Assembly (NCBI RefSeq): GCF_015557635.1
Contig: NZ_JADNOP010000007.1
Coordinates: forward strand, 62,001 to 126,000
Reading direction: 5' to 3'
Origin: Fusicatenibacter saccharivorans
GTDB taxonomy: Bacteria > Bacillota > Clostridia > Lachnospirales > Lachnospiraceae
Length of the DNA stretch: 64,000 bases
Shown here: positions 33,598 to 42,615 of the stretch, piece by piece
How the letters are laid out: every line of letters begins with the position of its first letter
How positions within the stretch are numbered: the stretch's first letter is position 1
Notes under the pieces: generated by a model
Database searches by the model: none
Told to the model about the DNA's origin: nothing
What the model saw: the letters and a program-made list of their open reading frames with translations, nothing else
Program-made: the position numbers and the translations under genes

Positions 33598-35298
33598 TTA
33601 GTTTGCTTCTTTTGCTGCTGCAATCGTATCAAGGTTAGACTGCGGAGTTTCTGTAGCTCCTCCGTTTTCATCCAGCCATTTATCCAGCTGCTCCTGTTTT
33701 GCATCCATAACAGTCTGCAGTCCGGCTGCATACAGCGCATCATTCAGTTTCTGGAGTGTTTCTTCTACACCAGCAACTCCGACAGAGCCTGTCTCAAGTG
33801 CTGGACGATACGTATTCAGTGCATTCTGCAGAGCTGTGATCTGTGTAGAGTATTCAGAAGAATCCCACATAAATCCGTATGCCGGTGAATACTGTGCCCA
33901 GTCGTTATGGTGCTGCAGTTTATCCCAGTAATTTGCATCCTTGGAACCATCATTCCATACGTATGTGTTAAACTGATTGCCCATAAACCATCCTGTATTC
34001 TGATGATATTTAAAGTTAGAAGCATCTTCACCATCTACATAATAAGCAGTACCATCATCCAAAACTTTATAGTTTACATCCTGAATACCATTCTGCCACA
34101 GATTCATAACCTCCGGATCTGTATACAGCGCGGAGATAAACTTAAAGGCCATTTCCGGATCCGCACTGTTGGTTGCGATACCAGTATCATAAAAACTTAC
34201 GTTTGTAGTTGAATATCCACCTTCTACATCCTGTCCAAAATACATTGCATAGCAGTCTGTTCCTGTAGATGCCTTTGCCTCAACAAGATAGCCCGGTTTA
34301 ATTGCTGACATATAAGAGAACGTATTTCCGGCTTTCATCATAACTGCAGATCCCTGTGTATCCGTCAACGCATCCGGATAAATGTATCCTGCATCAAACC
34401 ATTCCGCCAGCTGGGTTACTGCTTCTTTGTAAGTATCGGTTTCAAACTCGTTCACTACGGTTGTGGAGTCATGATCAGCCTCCCAGTCCAGAACACCGAA
34501 TTGATCCGCTAACTCGTCGAAAAATGCAAGACGTCTCATCGGGCTTGCACTTCCCTGCAGATACAGAGGTGTCATTTCCGGATGTGCTTCTTTTACTTTC
34601 TTGAAAATTTCAGTTGCAACAGACCAGTCATACACTTTTCCAGTGTATTCATCCTGATTCAGCTCCAGTCCGTATTCCTCTGCGATACCAAGTTCATCAC
34701 AGATATCTGCTCTCATGGTCAGACCACCAAGTTCAACCGATTCCTTCTGTGCCGGAAAACCGAACAGAATACCATTCATGGAACCTACCGTTGCATTTGC
34801 TTCACCAAGCACATCTTTAATAGCCTGTCCTTCCGGAGTATCCATATACTGGTTCATATCGACAATACCATTCATTGCAATCCAACTGGAAGCATTGCTG
34901 TAATAAATTGGCATAACATCCAGCTCATCACCACCGGAAATCATCAGCTGAATCGTCTGCTGATATTCTGCATACTGCAGTGGAAGAAATTCCACTTCAA
35001 TATGGTATTTCGGAATCATATATTCATTCAATGCATCCTGTACTGCAGTACGTGCTGCGTCATCCTGCTCGTAGAACTCGACGAAGGCAAATACGAGATG
35101 ATAAGGATTTTCTTCCGTATACTCACCAAGCTCTGTTTTTGTTACGGAAGCATCTGCCTCGCCAGATGCCGATGCTGTTGATGTTGTTCCAGAAGAGCTC
35201 TTGGATGAGCCGGAAGTGTCTCCACTGTTTCCGCAGCCGACAAGCAGGCCGCCCACCATTGTCGCTGCCAGAAAAGCAGCAAGCATTTTTCTTTTCAT
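33598..35298 (-). CDS. Sugar ABC transporter solute-binding lipoprotein (LipO-like)
   Basis: 566 residues with a lipoprotein signal (MKRKMLAAFLAATMVGGLLV, Cys22) and a Ser/Thr-rich linker. The mature part is a CUT1-type binding protein of the large LipO/YtcQ class found with LplB/LplC permeases. No ATPase is encoded here; such systems share an MsmK-type ATPase. Ribosome site AAGGAGG. Placed after the two permease genes and before the nucleoside-hydrolase-like gene. Confidence 0.88.
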   Translation of the reverse strand: MKRKMLAAFLAATMVGGLLVGCGNSGDTSGSSKSSSGTTSTASASGEADASVTKTELGEYTEENPYHLVFAFVEFYEQDDAARTAVQDALNEYMIPKYHIEVEFLPLQYAEYQQTIQLMISGGDELDVMPIYYSNASSWIAMNGIVDMNQYMDTPEGQAIKDVLGEANATVGSMNGILFGFPAQKESVELGGLTMRADICDELGIAEEYGLELNQDEYTGKVYDWSVATEIFKKVKEAHPEMTPLYLQGSASPMRRLAFFDELADQFGVLDWEADHDSTTVVNEFETDTYKEAVTQLAEWFDAGYIYPDALTDTQGSAVMMKAGNTFSYMSAIKPGYLVEAKASTGTDCYAMYFGQDVEGGYSTTNVSFYDTGIATNSADPEMAFKFISALYTDPEVMNLWQNGIQDVNYKVLDDGTAYYVDGEDASNFKYHQNTGWFMGNQFNTYVWNDGSKDANYWDKLQHHNDWAQYSPAYGFMWDSSEYSTQITALQNALNTYRPALETGSVGVAGVEETLQKLNDALYAAGLQTVMDAKQEQLDKWLDENGGATETPQSNLDTIAAAKEAN

Positions 35299-35371
35299 AT
35301 AAAAATTCCTCCTTAAAATAAGTTTATCACGAAGCAGCCCTTTTCGCTGCTAATGATTCATTCCATCTGTA

Positions 35372-36262
35372 TCAGCCTTTGACTGCACCAAGAGCGATAC
35401 CTTTTGCATAATATTTCTGGAAAGATGGGAAAATCAGCATAATTGGCAGAATTGCTACAAATGCGATTGCCATCTGGATTCCCGTTGCCGGAATGGTCGA
35501 TGCAGCTGCTGTCACATTCGAGTTGGAGCTCTGTGTCAGGAACTGAATATTCTGTACCATCTGGTTCAGAAGGTTCTGTACGTTGTACAGACCTGTATTC
35601 TTAACGATATAGTACAGACCATTGGTCCAGTCATTCCAGTAAGCAAGGCCTGCAAAGGTGCCCATTGTTACCAAGATCGGTTTTCCAAGCGGAAGTACGA
35701 TTTTCCAGAAGATGGTAAACTGGCTTGCACCGTCAATCTCTGCCGCCTCGTATAATCCATCCGGAATGCTTGTGGTAAAATAAGTTCGAATCATCATAAC
35801 ATTCCATGCAGAAAGCAGGAAGTTTGGAAGCAGCTGTGCAAAAATCGTATCTTTGATATGGAAGGTACCTGTCCACATAATGTAAGATGGAACGATACCG
35901 CCGTTGAACAGCATGGTAAAGAACACGAAGAACATCATCACATTTCTGCCCGGAAGATTTTTTACTGACAAAGGATAGGCCATCAGAGCAGACAGAAGGA
36001 CATTCAACAGAGTTCCGACTACCGTGACACCAATACTTACTCCATAGGCCTTCAAAATCTGACCTCCGGATTTGATGATGTAGGAATAGGACGCGAGGGA
36101 GAACTTCTTCGGAAAGAAGGAGTATCCATTCGCTACCAGTGTGTTTTCATCTGTAATAGAAGACATAAATAACAGAATAAACGGTAAGATAATGGCAAGC
36201 GTCCAGATAATCATGACAGCGTTTGCTAAAATCTGATATTTGGAAAATGGTTTTTCTTTCAT
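35372..36262 (-). CDS. Sugar ABC transporter permease, LplC/YtcP type
   Basis: 296 residues, six membrane segments; EAA loop near YEAAEIDGASQFTIFWKIVL and the C-terminal YYAKGIALGAVKG ending typical of LplC/YtcP. Ribosome site TAAGGAG. It starts 11 bp after lplB-type gene end and pairs with it. Confidence 0.9.
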   Translation of the reverse strand: MKEKPFSKYQILANAVMIIWTLAIILPFILLFMSSITDENTLVANGYSFFPKKFSLASYSYIIKSGGQILKAYGVSIGVTVVGTLLNVLLSALMAYPLSVKNLPGRNVMMFFVFFTMLFNGGIVPSYIMWTGTFHIKDTIFAQLLPNFLLSAWNVMMIRTYFTTSIPDGLYEAAEIDGASQFTIFWKIVLPLGKPILVTMGTFAGLAYWNDWTNGLYYIVKNTGLYNVQNLLNQMVQNIQFLTQSSNSNVTAAASTIPATGIQMAIAFVAILPIMLIFPSFQKYYAKGIALGAVKG

Positions 36263-36273
36263 ACGTGATCTCC

Positions 36274-37230
36274 TTAGAACATTGCGTTTTCTTTGCTGAC
36301 TTTACGTACGATTCCGTTTGCGGTAAGGACAATGATAAATCCGATGATGGACTGATAGAAGCCGGCTGCTGCAGACATTCCGACATTTCCGGATTTCATC
36401 AGGCCGCGGTATACGTAGGTATCAATAACATTGGTTGCCGAGTACAGAAGTCCTGAATCACGTGGTACCTGATAGAACAGACCGAAATCGGAATAGAAGA
36501 TACGGCCGACACTCATCAATGTCAGGGTGATTACGGTTGGTTTCAGGAATGGAAGCGTAATGTTTTTGATCTGCTGCCATTTGGTTGCGCCATCCAGAGA
36601 AGCTGCCTCATACAGAGACGGATCAATGCCATTGATGGTAGATATGTAGATCAGACATCCATATCCTACACCCTTCCAGGTATTTACAAAAATCAGAATG
36701 AACGGCCAGTATTTCGGTTCTGCATACCAGTTCACAGCATCTTTTCCAAGTGCACTTAAAATCGAATTGTTTACAATACCTGTACTCTGACTTAAAAATG
36801 CATATACAATGTAGCCAAGAATAACAGCCGACATCAGATATGGAAACAAGATTGCACTCTGATAAATTTTCTTTAATTTTTTATTAAACGTATCGCAGAT
36901 AAAGATTGCAAAAATAATTCCGACTACCGTGTTCAGAACAATAAACGCCTGATTGTAAAGTAACGTATTTCTTGTAATAGTCCATGCATCCGATGATGCA
37001 AACAGAAATTCAAAGTTCGCCAGTCCGCAGAACGGGCTCTTCCAGATTCCCAAACGGGCATTGTACTTCTTAAATGCTACGATAATGCCTGCCATCGGAA
37101 TATAATTGTTAATGAGCAGATAGATCGCGCCTGGAAGGAACATCAGATACAGCGGAAGGTATCGTTTGAATTTTGCTGCTTTGCTGTGGCTGCTCCCGGA
37201 TGATGCATGGGATTTTTTTAAAGATGCCAT
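36274..37230 (-). CDS. Sugar ABC transporter permease, LplB/YteP type
   Basis: 318 residues with a basic Ser-rich N-terminus, six membrane segments and the EAA loop LYEAASLDGATKWQQIKNIT. First gene of the importer operon, with GAGGAGG before its ATG. Divergent from the histidine kinase gene, whose promoter lies in the 196-bp gap; this arrangement is common for LplBC-type importers controlled by a YesM/YesN-like two-component system. Confidence 0.9.
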   Translation of the reverse strand: MASLKKSHASSGSSHSKAAKFKRYLPLYLMFLPGAIYLLINNYIPMAGIIVAFKKYNARLGIWKSPFCGLANFEFLFASSDAWTITRNTLLYNQAFIVLNTVVGIIFAIFICDTFNKKLKKIYQSAILFPYLMSAVILGYIVYAFLSQSTGIVNNSILSALGKDAVNWYAEPKYWPFILIFVNTWKGVGYGCLIYISTINGIDPSLYEAASLDGATKWQQIKNITLPFLKPTVITLTLMSVGRIFYSDFGLFYQVPRDSGLLYSATNVIDTYVYRGLMKSGNVGMSAAAGFYQSIIGFIIVLTANGIVRKVSKENAMF

Positions 37231-37301
37231 GTTTTTCCTCCTCGTTTCCTCTTTGTTTTCTCGTTTTTTTGTCGTTGCAAGTATGTTCGAACAAAATTGC
37301 T

Positions 37302-37330
37302 TTGACTATCAACTGTTGTTATTATATAAT
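37302..37330 (+). promoter_or_regulatory. Promoter of the sensor kinase gene
   Basis: TTGACT (37302-37307), 17 bp, TATAAT (37325-37330), close to sigma-A consensus. Confidence 0.65.
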
Positions 37331-37426
37331 TTTAATAAACTTTTTAGCAATTCACATTGCTTAGGTTTTATTGCACTTTTCTTAGAATCTATGTGCAAAT
37401 TATATATAATTACGGAGGCATCCTTC

Positions 37427-39301
37427 TTGAATTCATCAAAACATCGTACTTTTTCACTAAACTTCAATTTTTTTGACCACACTATGCACAAACACAAAAT
37501 ATATTCCCTAAAGAAAAAAGCATTTTGGTATTGGATGCGTATTTTAATAATGTTCAGTATTTTATTGCTGTTTTTAATTTTTTATATTTCCAAACAGCTT
37601 CAGCATGAAACCTACCAGGGAATTCATCAGACAATGGATCTTTATGTCCAGCAGTTAAATAAGAGTATGGAAACTGCTGAAAACTGTCTCTGGGAATTCG
37701 CTAATAACAATACTGATGTTGTCGATACGATCACTTCCAAAAACAACCCAAACGCAGTGATTTCCCAGATTAAAGCCTCCAGGCTTTTGGATAATACTTT
37801 AAGTTACATGACAGACATTGACGGTATGTTTGTTTATGGAAAAGCAAACGACCATTTTGTCTGCCGCTATAAAAATGGGGGCTCCAATGACTGTAGTTCC
37901 TACATGAAAAAGCTTTTACGTCAGTCGGGAGAGGACGCCTCCGCTCTCAACTTCAAGAGTTGGTATTATATAGAGCTGGAACGCCATACCTATCTGATCC
38001 GAATTATCAATGATCTCCATGGCTATCTTGGTGCCTGGATCCGTCTGGATGAACTGAATACTCCATTTGATGATTCAAATACCATTTTTCTGTTTGCTGA
38101 TGAAAATGGTATTCCATACGACAACGAAAGCTGGTCCGATTTTAAACTGTCTACCGACTTTTCTACCCAGAAACCTCATCGGATCCGCGGAAAGGACGGT
38201 ATACAATATTTACAGGTCGCTGAAAAGCTTCCTTCTTCTACCTGCTCCTTAAATGCACTCATCCCCTCCGAAGAAGTCAACACTCCTATTTACAATATGC
38301 TCAAGCTTCTGCTCGGGGGTGCTCTGCTGATTTTCGTGGTTTCTCTTTTATGGACCGTTTCCTATGAACACCTGATTTCAAAGCCTCTTGATCTGATCCG
38401 GAAAATGGCATCACAGGTCAAAGAGGAACAACAGGTGCCGCACCCGGATCTTTCCAATGAGCGGTGTGAGGAGGTTCTGGAAATCGGTGAAACACTGAAT
38501 AAGCTGATGAATCGAATTGAGAAGTTAAAAATCAATGTTTATGAGGATAAATTAAATCTGAAGGCACTGGAGATTCAGTATCTGAAATCCCAGGTAGCGC
38601 CGCACTCTCTGATCAACTGTCTCTCCGCAATCGCATCAATGCCATTCACGGAAGAAGGAAGGCGGCTCACAAATGAATTCGTCCGCACACTTTCGAATCA
38701 TTTGCGGTACACCCTGCAGGATAAGACAGCCGTTCCTTTGAAAGAAGAACTGAAATACGTAGAAAATTTTCTGGAGATGACAGAACTGCGGTTTCCAGGC
38801 TGTCTGAACTGGGAAATCCATGTGGATGAGAAATGCAGGAATGCTTCTGTTTTTCCGATCATTCTGCTGATGTTTACAGAAAATACCATCAAGCACAACA
38901 TGATCATGGGCGAAGAGCTCCGTGTCCGTATCACCGGCAGCCTTGTGGAGCGCAATGGTGAAAAATATGTGGTTCTCACTCATCTCGACTCCGGCAGTGG
39001 TTATTTTGAAGAGGATCTGGAATACCTGAACCGGCCAGTTTCCCAGCAGGTTCATGACTTTGATGGAAAAAAAATCGGAACCTACAATCTGCTCAAACGG
39101 CTTTATCTTGTTTATGGAGAAAAAGCCCATGCGCATTTTTCCAACGAACCCGGATGGGGTGCAAGATCAGAGGTTACGATTCCATACATTCCATACCGGG
39201 AGGATGGCAATCCGCCGGAAAACAAAATTGAAACATCGGAACCTCTTTTTTCACATGCTTCCGACACACCTCAGGTCCCCGGCAAAAGAAACGAGAGCTA
39301 A
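37427..39301 (+). CDS. Two-component sensor histidine kinase, YesM-like
   Basis: 624 residues if started at TTG 37427, the only start with a good ribosome site (CGGAGG, 8-base spacing); ATG 37484 has none and would give 605 residues. Architecture: membrane segment (about 38-60), extracytoplasmic sensor (60-310), second membrane segment near 320, HAMP-like linker, then a His_kinase domain and ATPase. The phospho-acceptor region reads LKSQVAPHSLINCLSAIA: His is kept but the usual INPHFLFN context is altered. The N-box is FTENTIKHN and G-box DSGSGY. Pairs with the response regulator downstream, probably sensing the importer's sugar. Confidence 0.85.
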   Translation: MNSSKHRTFSLNFNFFDHTMHKHKIYSLKKKAFWYWMRILIMFSILLLFLIFYISKQLQHETYQGIHQTMDLYVQQLNKSMETAENCLWEFANNNTDVVDTITSKNNPNAVISQIKASRLLDNTLSYMTDIDGMFVYGKANDHFVCRYKNGGSNDCSSYMKKLLRQSGEDASALNFKSWYYIELERHTYLIRIINDLHGYLGAWIRLDELNTPFDDSNTIFLFADENGIPYDNESWSDFKLSTDFSTQKPHRIRGKDGIQYLQVAEKLPSSTCSLNALIPSEEVNTPIYNMLKLLLGGALLIFVVSLLWTVSYEHLISKPLDLIRKMASQVKEEQQVPHPDLSNERCEEVLEIGETLNKLMNRIEKLKINVYEDKLNLKALEIQYLKSQVAPHSLINCLSAIASMPFTEEGRRLTNEFVRTLSNHLRYTLQDKTAVPLKEELKYVENFLEMTELRFPGCLNWEIHVDEKCRNASVFPIILLMFTENTIKHNMIMGEELRVRITGSLVERNGEKYVVLTHLDSGSGYFEEDLEYLNRPVSQQVHDFDGKKIGTYNLLKRLYLVYGEKAHAHFSNEPGWGARSEVTIPYIPYREDGNPPENKIETSEPLFSHASDTPQVPGKRNES

Positions 39302-39385
39302 AGCTTGTTTGAAAAAGGCTTTCGGCTTGCTTTTTGTAACGATTCAAATCCATGCGAAACGGAAGAAAGGAACAGGGCTTTTACA

Positions 39386-40144
39386 ATGAACATTTTAGTA
39401 GTGGATGATGAATATTATATTGTGAAAAACATTATCGAAACGACAGACTGGTCGGCGCTCGGGATTGAGCAGGCGTTTCCTGCCTACAGTGCCAGCCAGG
39501 CAAAACGAATTTTTGAGGGTTCCCAGGATATTGATATTCTTTTGACTGACATCGAAATGCCGCGCGAAACCGGTCTGCAGTTAGTGGAATGGCTGCATGA
39601 GAACAATTTTCATCCCATCGTACTCGTTCTGACCGGCCATCAGCGATTTGATTATGCGCAGGAAGCGCTGAATTTACATATTTTCTCCTACCTGTTAAAA
39701 CCAATCGACCCGGATCAGCTTATGGAAAAGCTGGCGGCGGCTGTGCAGGAGGTGAAAAAAAATGCATGGTATGAGAAAGAGCGGCTGAATATGGAAGAGC
39801 ACCTCTCCACCGATGCCTCGGACCCGATCAGCGTCATCAAGGACTATATCCGTTCGCATCTTTCCGATCCTGAACTGGGCCGCACCTCCATCGCCGAGAA
39901 AATCCACATGAACCCGGACTACCTGTCCCACATTTTCAGTACGAAAACAGGAGCGTCGCTCAGTAGCTACATCATGGACGAACGTATGACAACCGCAAAA
40001 CGTCTGCTTGCCACCACCAGCTTCTCCCCCCAGCAAATCTGTGACCAGATCGGAATCGCAAACGTTTCCTACTTTTACCGGCAGTTCAAGAAAAGCAGTG
40101 GAGTGACACCGCAGCAGTATCGGGAGAAGCATTTTCATGGATAA
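39386..40144 (+). CDS. AraC-type response regulator, YesN-like
   Basis: 252 residues. Receiver domain (1-120) with VVDDE at the N-terminus, phospho-acceptor Asp55 in ILLTDIEMP and LLKPID; short linker; AraC double HTH (about 155-250), ending VSYFYRQFKKSSGVTPQQYR. The linker is much shorter than in typical YesN proteins of about 500 residues. Start 39386 with AAGGAAC upstream. It follows the kinase gene by 84 bp and likely activates the divergent importer operon. Confidence 0.9.
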   Translation: MNILVVDDEYYIVKNIIETTDWSALGIEQAFPAYSASQAKRIFEGSQDIDILLTDIEMPRETGLQLVEWLHENNFHPIVLVLTGHQRFDYAQEALNLHIFSYLLKPIDPDQLMEKLAAAVQEVKKNAWYEKERLNMEEHLSTDASDPISVIKDYIRSHLSDPELGRTSIAEKIHMNPDYLSHIFSTKTGASLSSYIMDERMTTAKRLLATTSFSPQQICDQIGIANVSYFYRQFKKSSGVTPQQYREKHFHG

Positions 40145-40185
40145 TCACGAGCCCTGGAGCGTGCCTGGAAAAGGTCTCCAGCGCA

Positions 40186-40231
40186 CAAAAAAACAGAGTG
40201 TATTGGAATTCTTCGTTTCCATACACTCTGT
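40186..40231 (-). terminator. Terminator of the GntR gene
   Basis: ACAGAGTGTATTGGAA and TTTCCATACACTCTGT form a long near-perfect stem; on the reverse strand seven T follow. Confidence 0.85.
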
Positions 40232-40239
40232 CTCATTTC

Positions 40240-40866
40240 TTACCCACAAAAATCCGCCAGATCCTCTTTCAGATAGTTCTGCGTCTTCTCCAGATCTTTC
40301 TCCCGGATACTCTGCATAATATCGTTATGATGCGCAATGTCCAGTGCCGGGTTTACGTTGGACCAGGTCTGCCAGTAAAACTGGGCGTAAGCGCGTTTTA
40401 AGACGTTCATGGTGCGTTCAAGCTCCTGATATGCGTAAGCGTTGCCGGAGAAGGAAATCAGCTTCAGATGGAATGCTGTATTTGCCTCCCAGTGATCCCA
40501 TACGCTGTCGGTGCTCTGTTTGCATCTCTCATCAATCTCGGCAAGCTCCGCCAGATTTTCTTCGGTGATATGTCCGATCGACTGACGAAGATATCCGCCC
40601 TCGAGAACAAGGCGGAAATCCAGAATATTCTGTGCCTCTTCGCGGGACACGCTGACAACCTGGTAGCCGAAGCGCGGGAAGCTGCGGAGGATTCCCTCAT
40701 TGCAGAGCGTCACAAGGGCTTCACGGATCGGTGTCTTGCTGCAGCCGAATTTCTGTACCAGCTCCTGCTCGTTGATAATTTGATTGGGTTTATATTCATC
40801 GGTAAAAATGCCGTTCAAAATGGCCTGATATACCATATTTTTAAGGCTTTCCTGTTGTTTTTTCAT
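40240..40866 (-). CDS. GntR-family regulator (FCD type)
   Basis: 208 residues from ATG 40866 (AAGGAG upstream); a GTG 33 bases earlier is less likely. Winged HTH with QIINEQELVQKFGCSKTPIR and EALVTLCNEGIL, then a helical FCD domain with EANTAFHLKLI and later IAHHND as metal-site candidates. Monocistronic and convergent with the response regulator gene. Targets unknown. Confidence 0.87.
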   Translation of the reverse strand: MKKQQESLKNMVYQAILNGIFTDEYKPNQIINEQELVQKFGCSKTPIREALVTLCNEGILRSFPRFGYQVVSVSREEAQNILDFRLVLEGGYLRQSIGHITEENLAELAEIDERCKQSTDSVWDHWEANTAFHLKLISFSGNAYAYQELERTMNVLKRAYAQFYWQTWSNVNPALDIAHHNDIMQSIREKDLEKTQNYLKEDLADFCG

Positions 40867-41080
40867 AAGGGGAAACTCCTTATCTTTTATTTTCTTCACT
40901 TTTGCGCATCCTGATTTTTTTCTTCTCCAAATGCGCCTTATTTTTTATCTTAACAAATTTTTTTTTGCTTGTAAATGCCGTGCTCCCAGATTTTTACCGG
41001 TAAAAAAAAGGAAAATGATGTTTTCACCATTTTCCCTCTTCTGTTCCCTCATTGGACGTTATCGCTTATTCTGTCTGCCG

Positions 41081-41512
41081 TCAGATTACATACTCATTCG
41101 ACTTCTGCATCTGCCATTCCACCAGATCTGCCAGCGTAATATTGTCCACCACACTGTTGATGGCATCGTTCAGTTTTTTCCAGAGCATCACCGTAACGCA
41201 CTGATCTTCCCTGCCGCAGTCGGCGCCGTCTTCTACACAGTCCACCGGCGCAAGGCTGCCCTCGGTCAGACGCAGGATCATGCCCACGGTATATTCTTCC
41301 GGCTTTCGTTTCAGGGAATAACCGCCCGCCGGGCCGCGCACACTTTTTACGAAACCAGCTTTATTCAAAATCGAGATGATCTGTTCCAGATATTTTTCCG
41401 AAATCTCCTGCCGCTTTGCCACATCTTTCAAACGCACCGGTTCGCCGGTATTGTTGAGTGCAAGATCCAGCATCAGGCGAAGCGCATACCGTCCTCTTGT
41501 CGAAACTTTCAT
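41081..41512 (-). CDS. Rrf2-family regulator with Cys cluster (IscR-like)
   Basis: 143 residues. N-terminal winged helix MKVSTRGRYALRLMLDLALN, GPAGGYSLKRKPEEYTVG wing, and three cysteines in PVDCVEDGADCGREDQCV with Cys-x6-Cys-x5-Cys spacing, close to the Fe-S-binding pattern of IscR. It may sense iron-sulfur status or redox. Located downstream of lpdD on the same strand with a 147-bp gap; whether it is part of that transcript is unclear. Confidence 0.88.
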   Translation of the reverse strand: MKVSTRGRYALRLMLDLALNNTGEPVRLKDVAKRQEISEKYLEQIISILNKAGFVKSVRGPAGGYSLKRKPEEYTVGMILRLTEGSLAPVDCVEDGADCGREDQCVTVMLWKKLNDAINSVVDNITLADLVEWQMQKSNEYVI

Positions 41513-41659
41513 TTTATTTCCTCCGAATATATGTCATGATAAAAATACCTTCTTTTATTTTATTCCATATTCTCTACATATTCAATAGGAAATATAACAC
41601 AAACCCAAAGCATGTCCGAAAAATGCAATAACTTTTTATCCGCTTTCCATGCTTACTTA

Positions 41660-42037
41660 TCATCTCAAATCCTGCGCAATCTCTTCTCCCATCTTCTCTA
41701 CCGCATCCACAATCTCCCGGATCTGCTCTCCGGTAATTCCATCGATATGCACGCCACCGGTGCAGACGGTCACGGTACGGCAGGCACAACAGATTTTTTC
41801 CGCCAGCATCCGGCACAGTACCTCATCTTTATGTCCGGTGCGGTTCCATACCGAGGAAGTCGCACTCCAGCTCCCGTCTCCGGTCAGCGATTCCCGTGGT
41901 ACGGCCTGCACCACACAGCCGATATGCGGCTTTTCTCCTCCGGCGAGACAGATCTGAAAATCTTCACCGATCTTCATTACCGTCACTTCCATCGTGCATC
42001 CTGTAGCTGTTGTCTTTTTTGTCAGCATCCTTTCCAT
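41660..42037 (-). CDS. lpdD: Gallate decarboxylase small subunit, LpdD-like
   Basis: 125 residues from ATG 42037 (AAAGGAG, 8-base spacing), overlapping the lpdB-like gene by 16 bp. It has GGEKPHIGCVVQAVP in the N-terminal half and CTGGVHIDGITGEQIREIV near the end, which fit the small third protein of UbiD/UbiX-type non-oxidative decarboxylase operons (LpdD, also called subunit D). In Lactiplantibacillus plantarum LpdD is encoded with LpdB; its exact role is not settled and it is not required for catalysis. Here it is last in the tannin operon. Confidence 0.75.
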   Translation of the reverse strand: MERMLTKKTTATGCTMEVTVMKIGEDFQICLAGGEKPHIGCVVQAVPRESLTGDGSWSATSSVWNRTGHKDEVLCRMLAEKICCACRTVTVCTGGVHIDGITGEQIREIVDAVEKMGEEIAQDLR

Positions 42038-42597
42038 CTCCGGTACTCCTTTACTTCCACGCCGAACGGCAAAAGCAGTTTGGCCGCAAGATGTGTCACC
42101 ATATCGTCGATGGACTCCGGTTTCTGATAAAAGGTCATCATCGGCGGAACAATCCATACATTTGACAATCTCGACAGTTCGTACAGATTCCGCAGATGAA
42201 TTTCACTCATCGGTGTCTCCCGCGCTGCCAGTACAAGCGGGCGTTTCTCCTTGATCGTCACATCCGCCGCACGCAGCAGCAGATTGTCGGTGTATCCGCT
42301 TACAATTCCTGCCGCTGTTTTCATGCTGCACGGCACAATCACCATGCCTTCTGTCCGGTACGACCCGCTCGCCGGGCCTGCACCGATGTTGTCCTGCTCG
42401 AGCACTTCATCTGCCAGCGCTTCCACCTGCGAAACACTCCAGTCTGTCTCCTGTTCCAGCGTCAGCTTTGCACTGCGGCTCATCACCAGAAGGGAACGGT
42501 ATTCCTCACTATCCCGCAGAATTTCAAGGCACTTCATCAGCAGCGGCATTCCACTCGCCCCGGAAGCGCCAACTACAATCCGTTTTTCCACAGCCAT
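42022..42597 (-). CDS. lpdB: UbiX-type flavin prenyltransferase (LpdB)
   Basis: 191 residues. UbiX family signatures: VGASGASGMPLL at the N-terminus, EGMVIVPCSMKTAAGIVSGY in the middle, and the C-terminal PPMMTFYQKPESIDDMV. UbiX proteins make prenylated FMN, the cofactor of UbiD-family decarboxylases; the partner UbiD-type protein is encoded upstream in the same operon. Ribosome site AAAGGAAGG. The equivalent protein in L. plantarum gallate decarboxylase is LpdB. Confidence 0.92.
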   Translation of the reverse strand: MAVEKRIVVGASGASGMPLLMKCLEILRDSEEYRSLLVMSRSAKLTLEQETDWSVSQVEALADEVLEQDNIGAGPASGSYRTEGMVIVPCSMKTAAGIVSGYTDNLLLRAADVTIKEKRPLVLAARETPMSEIHLRNLYELSRLSNVWIVPPMMTFYQKPESIDDMVTHLAAKLLLPFGVEVKEYRRWKGC

Positions 42598-42615
42598 CCG
42601 TCTCGTTCCTTCCTT

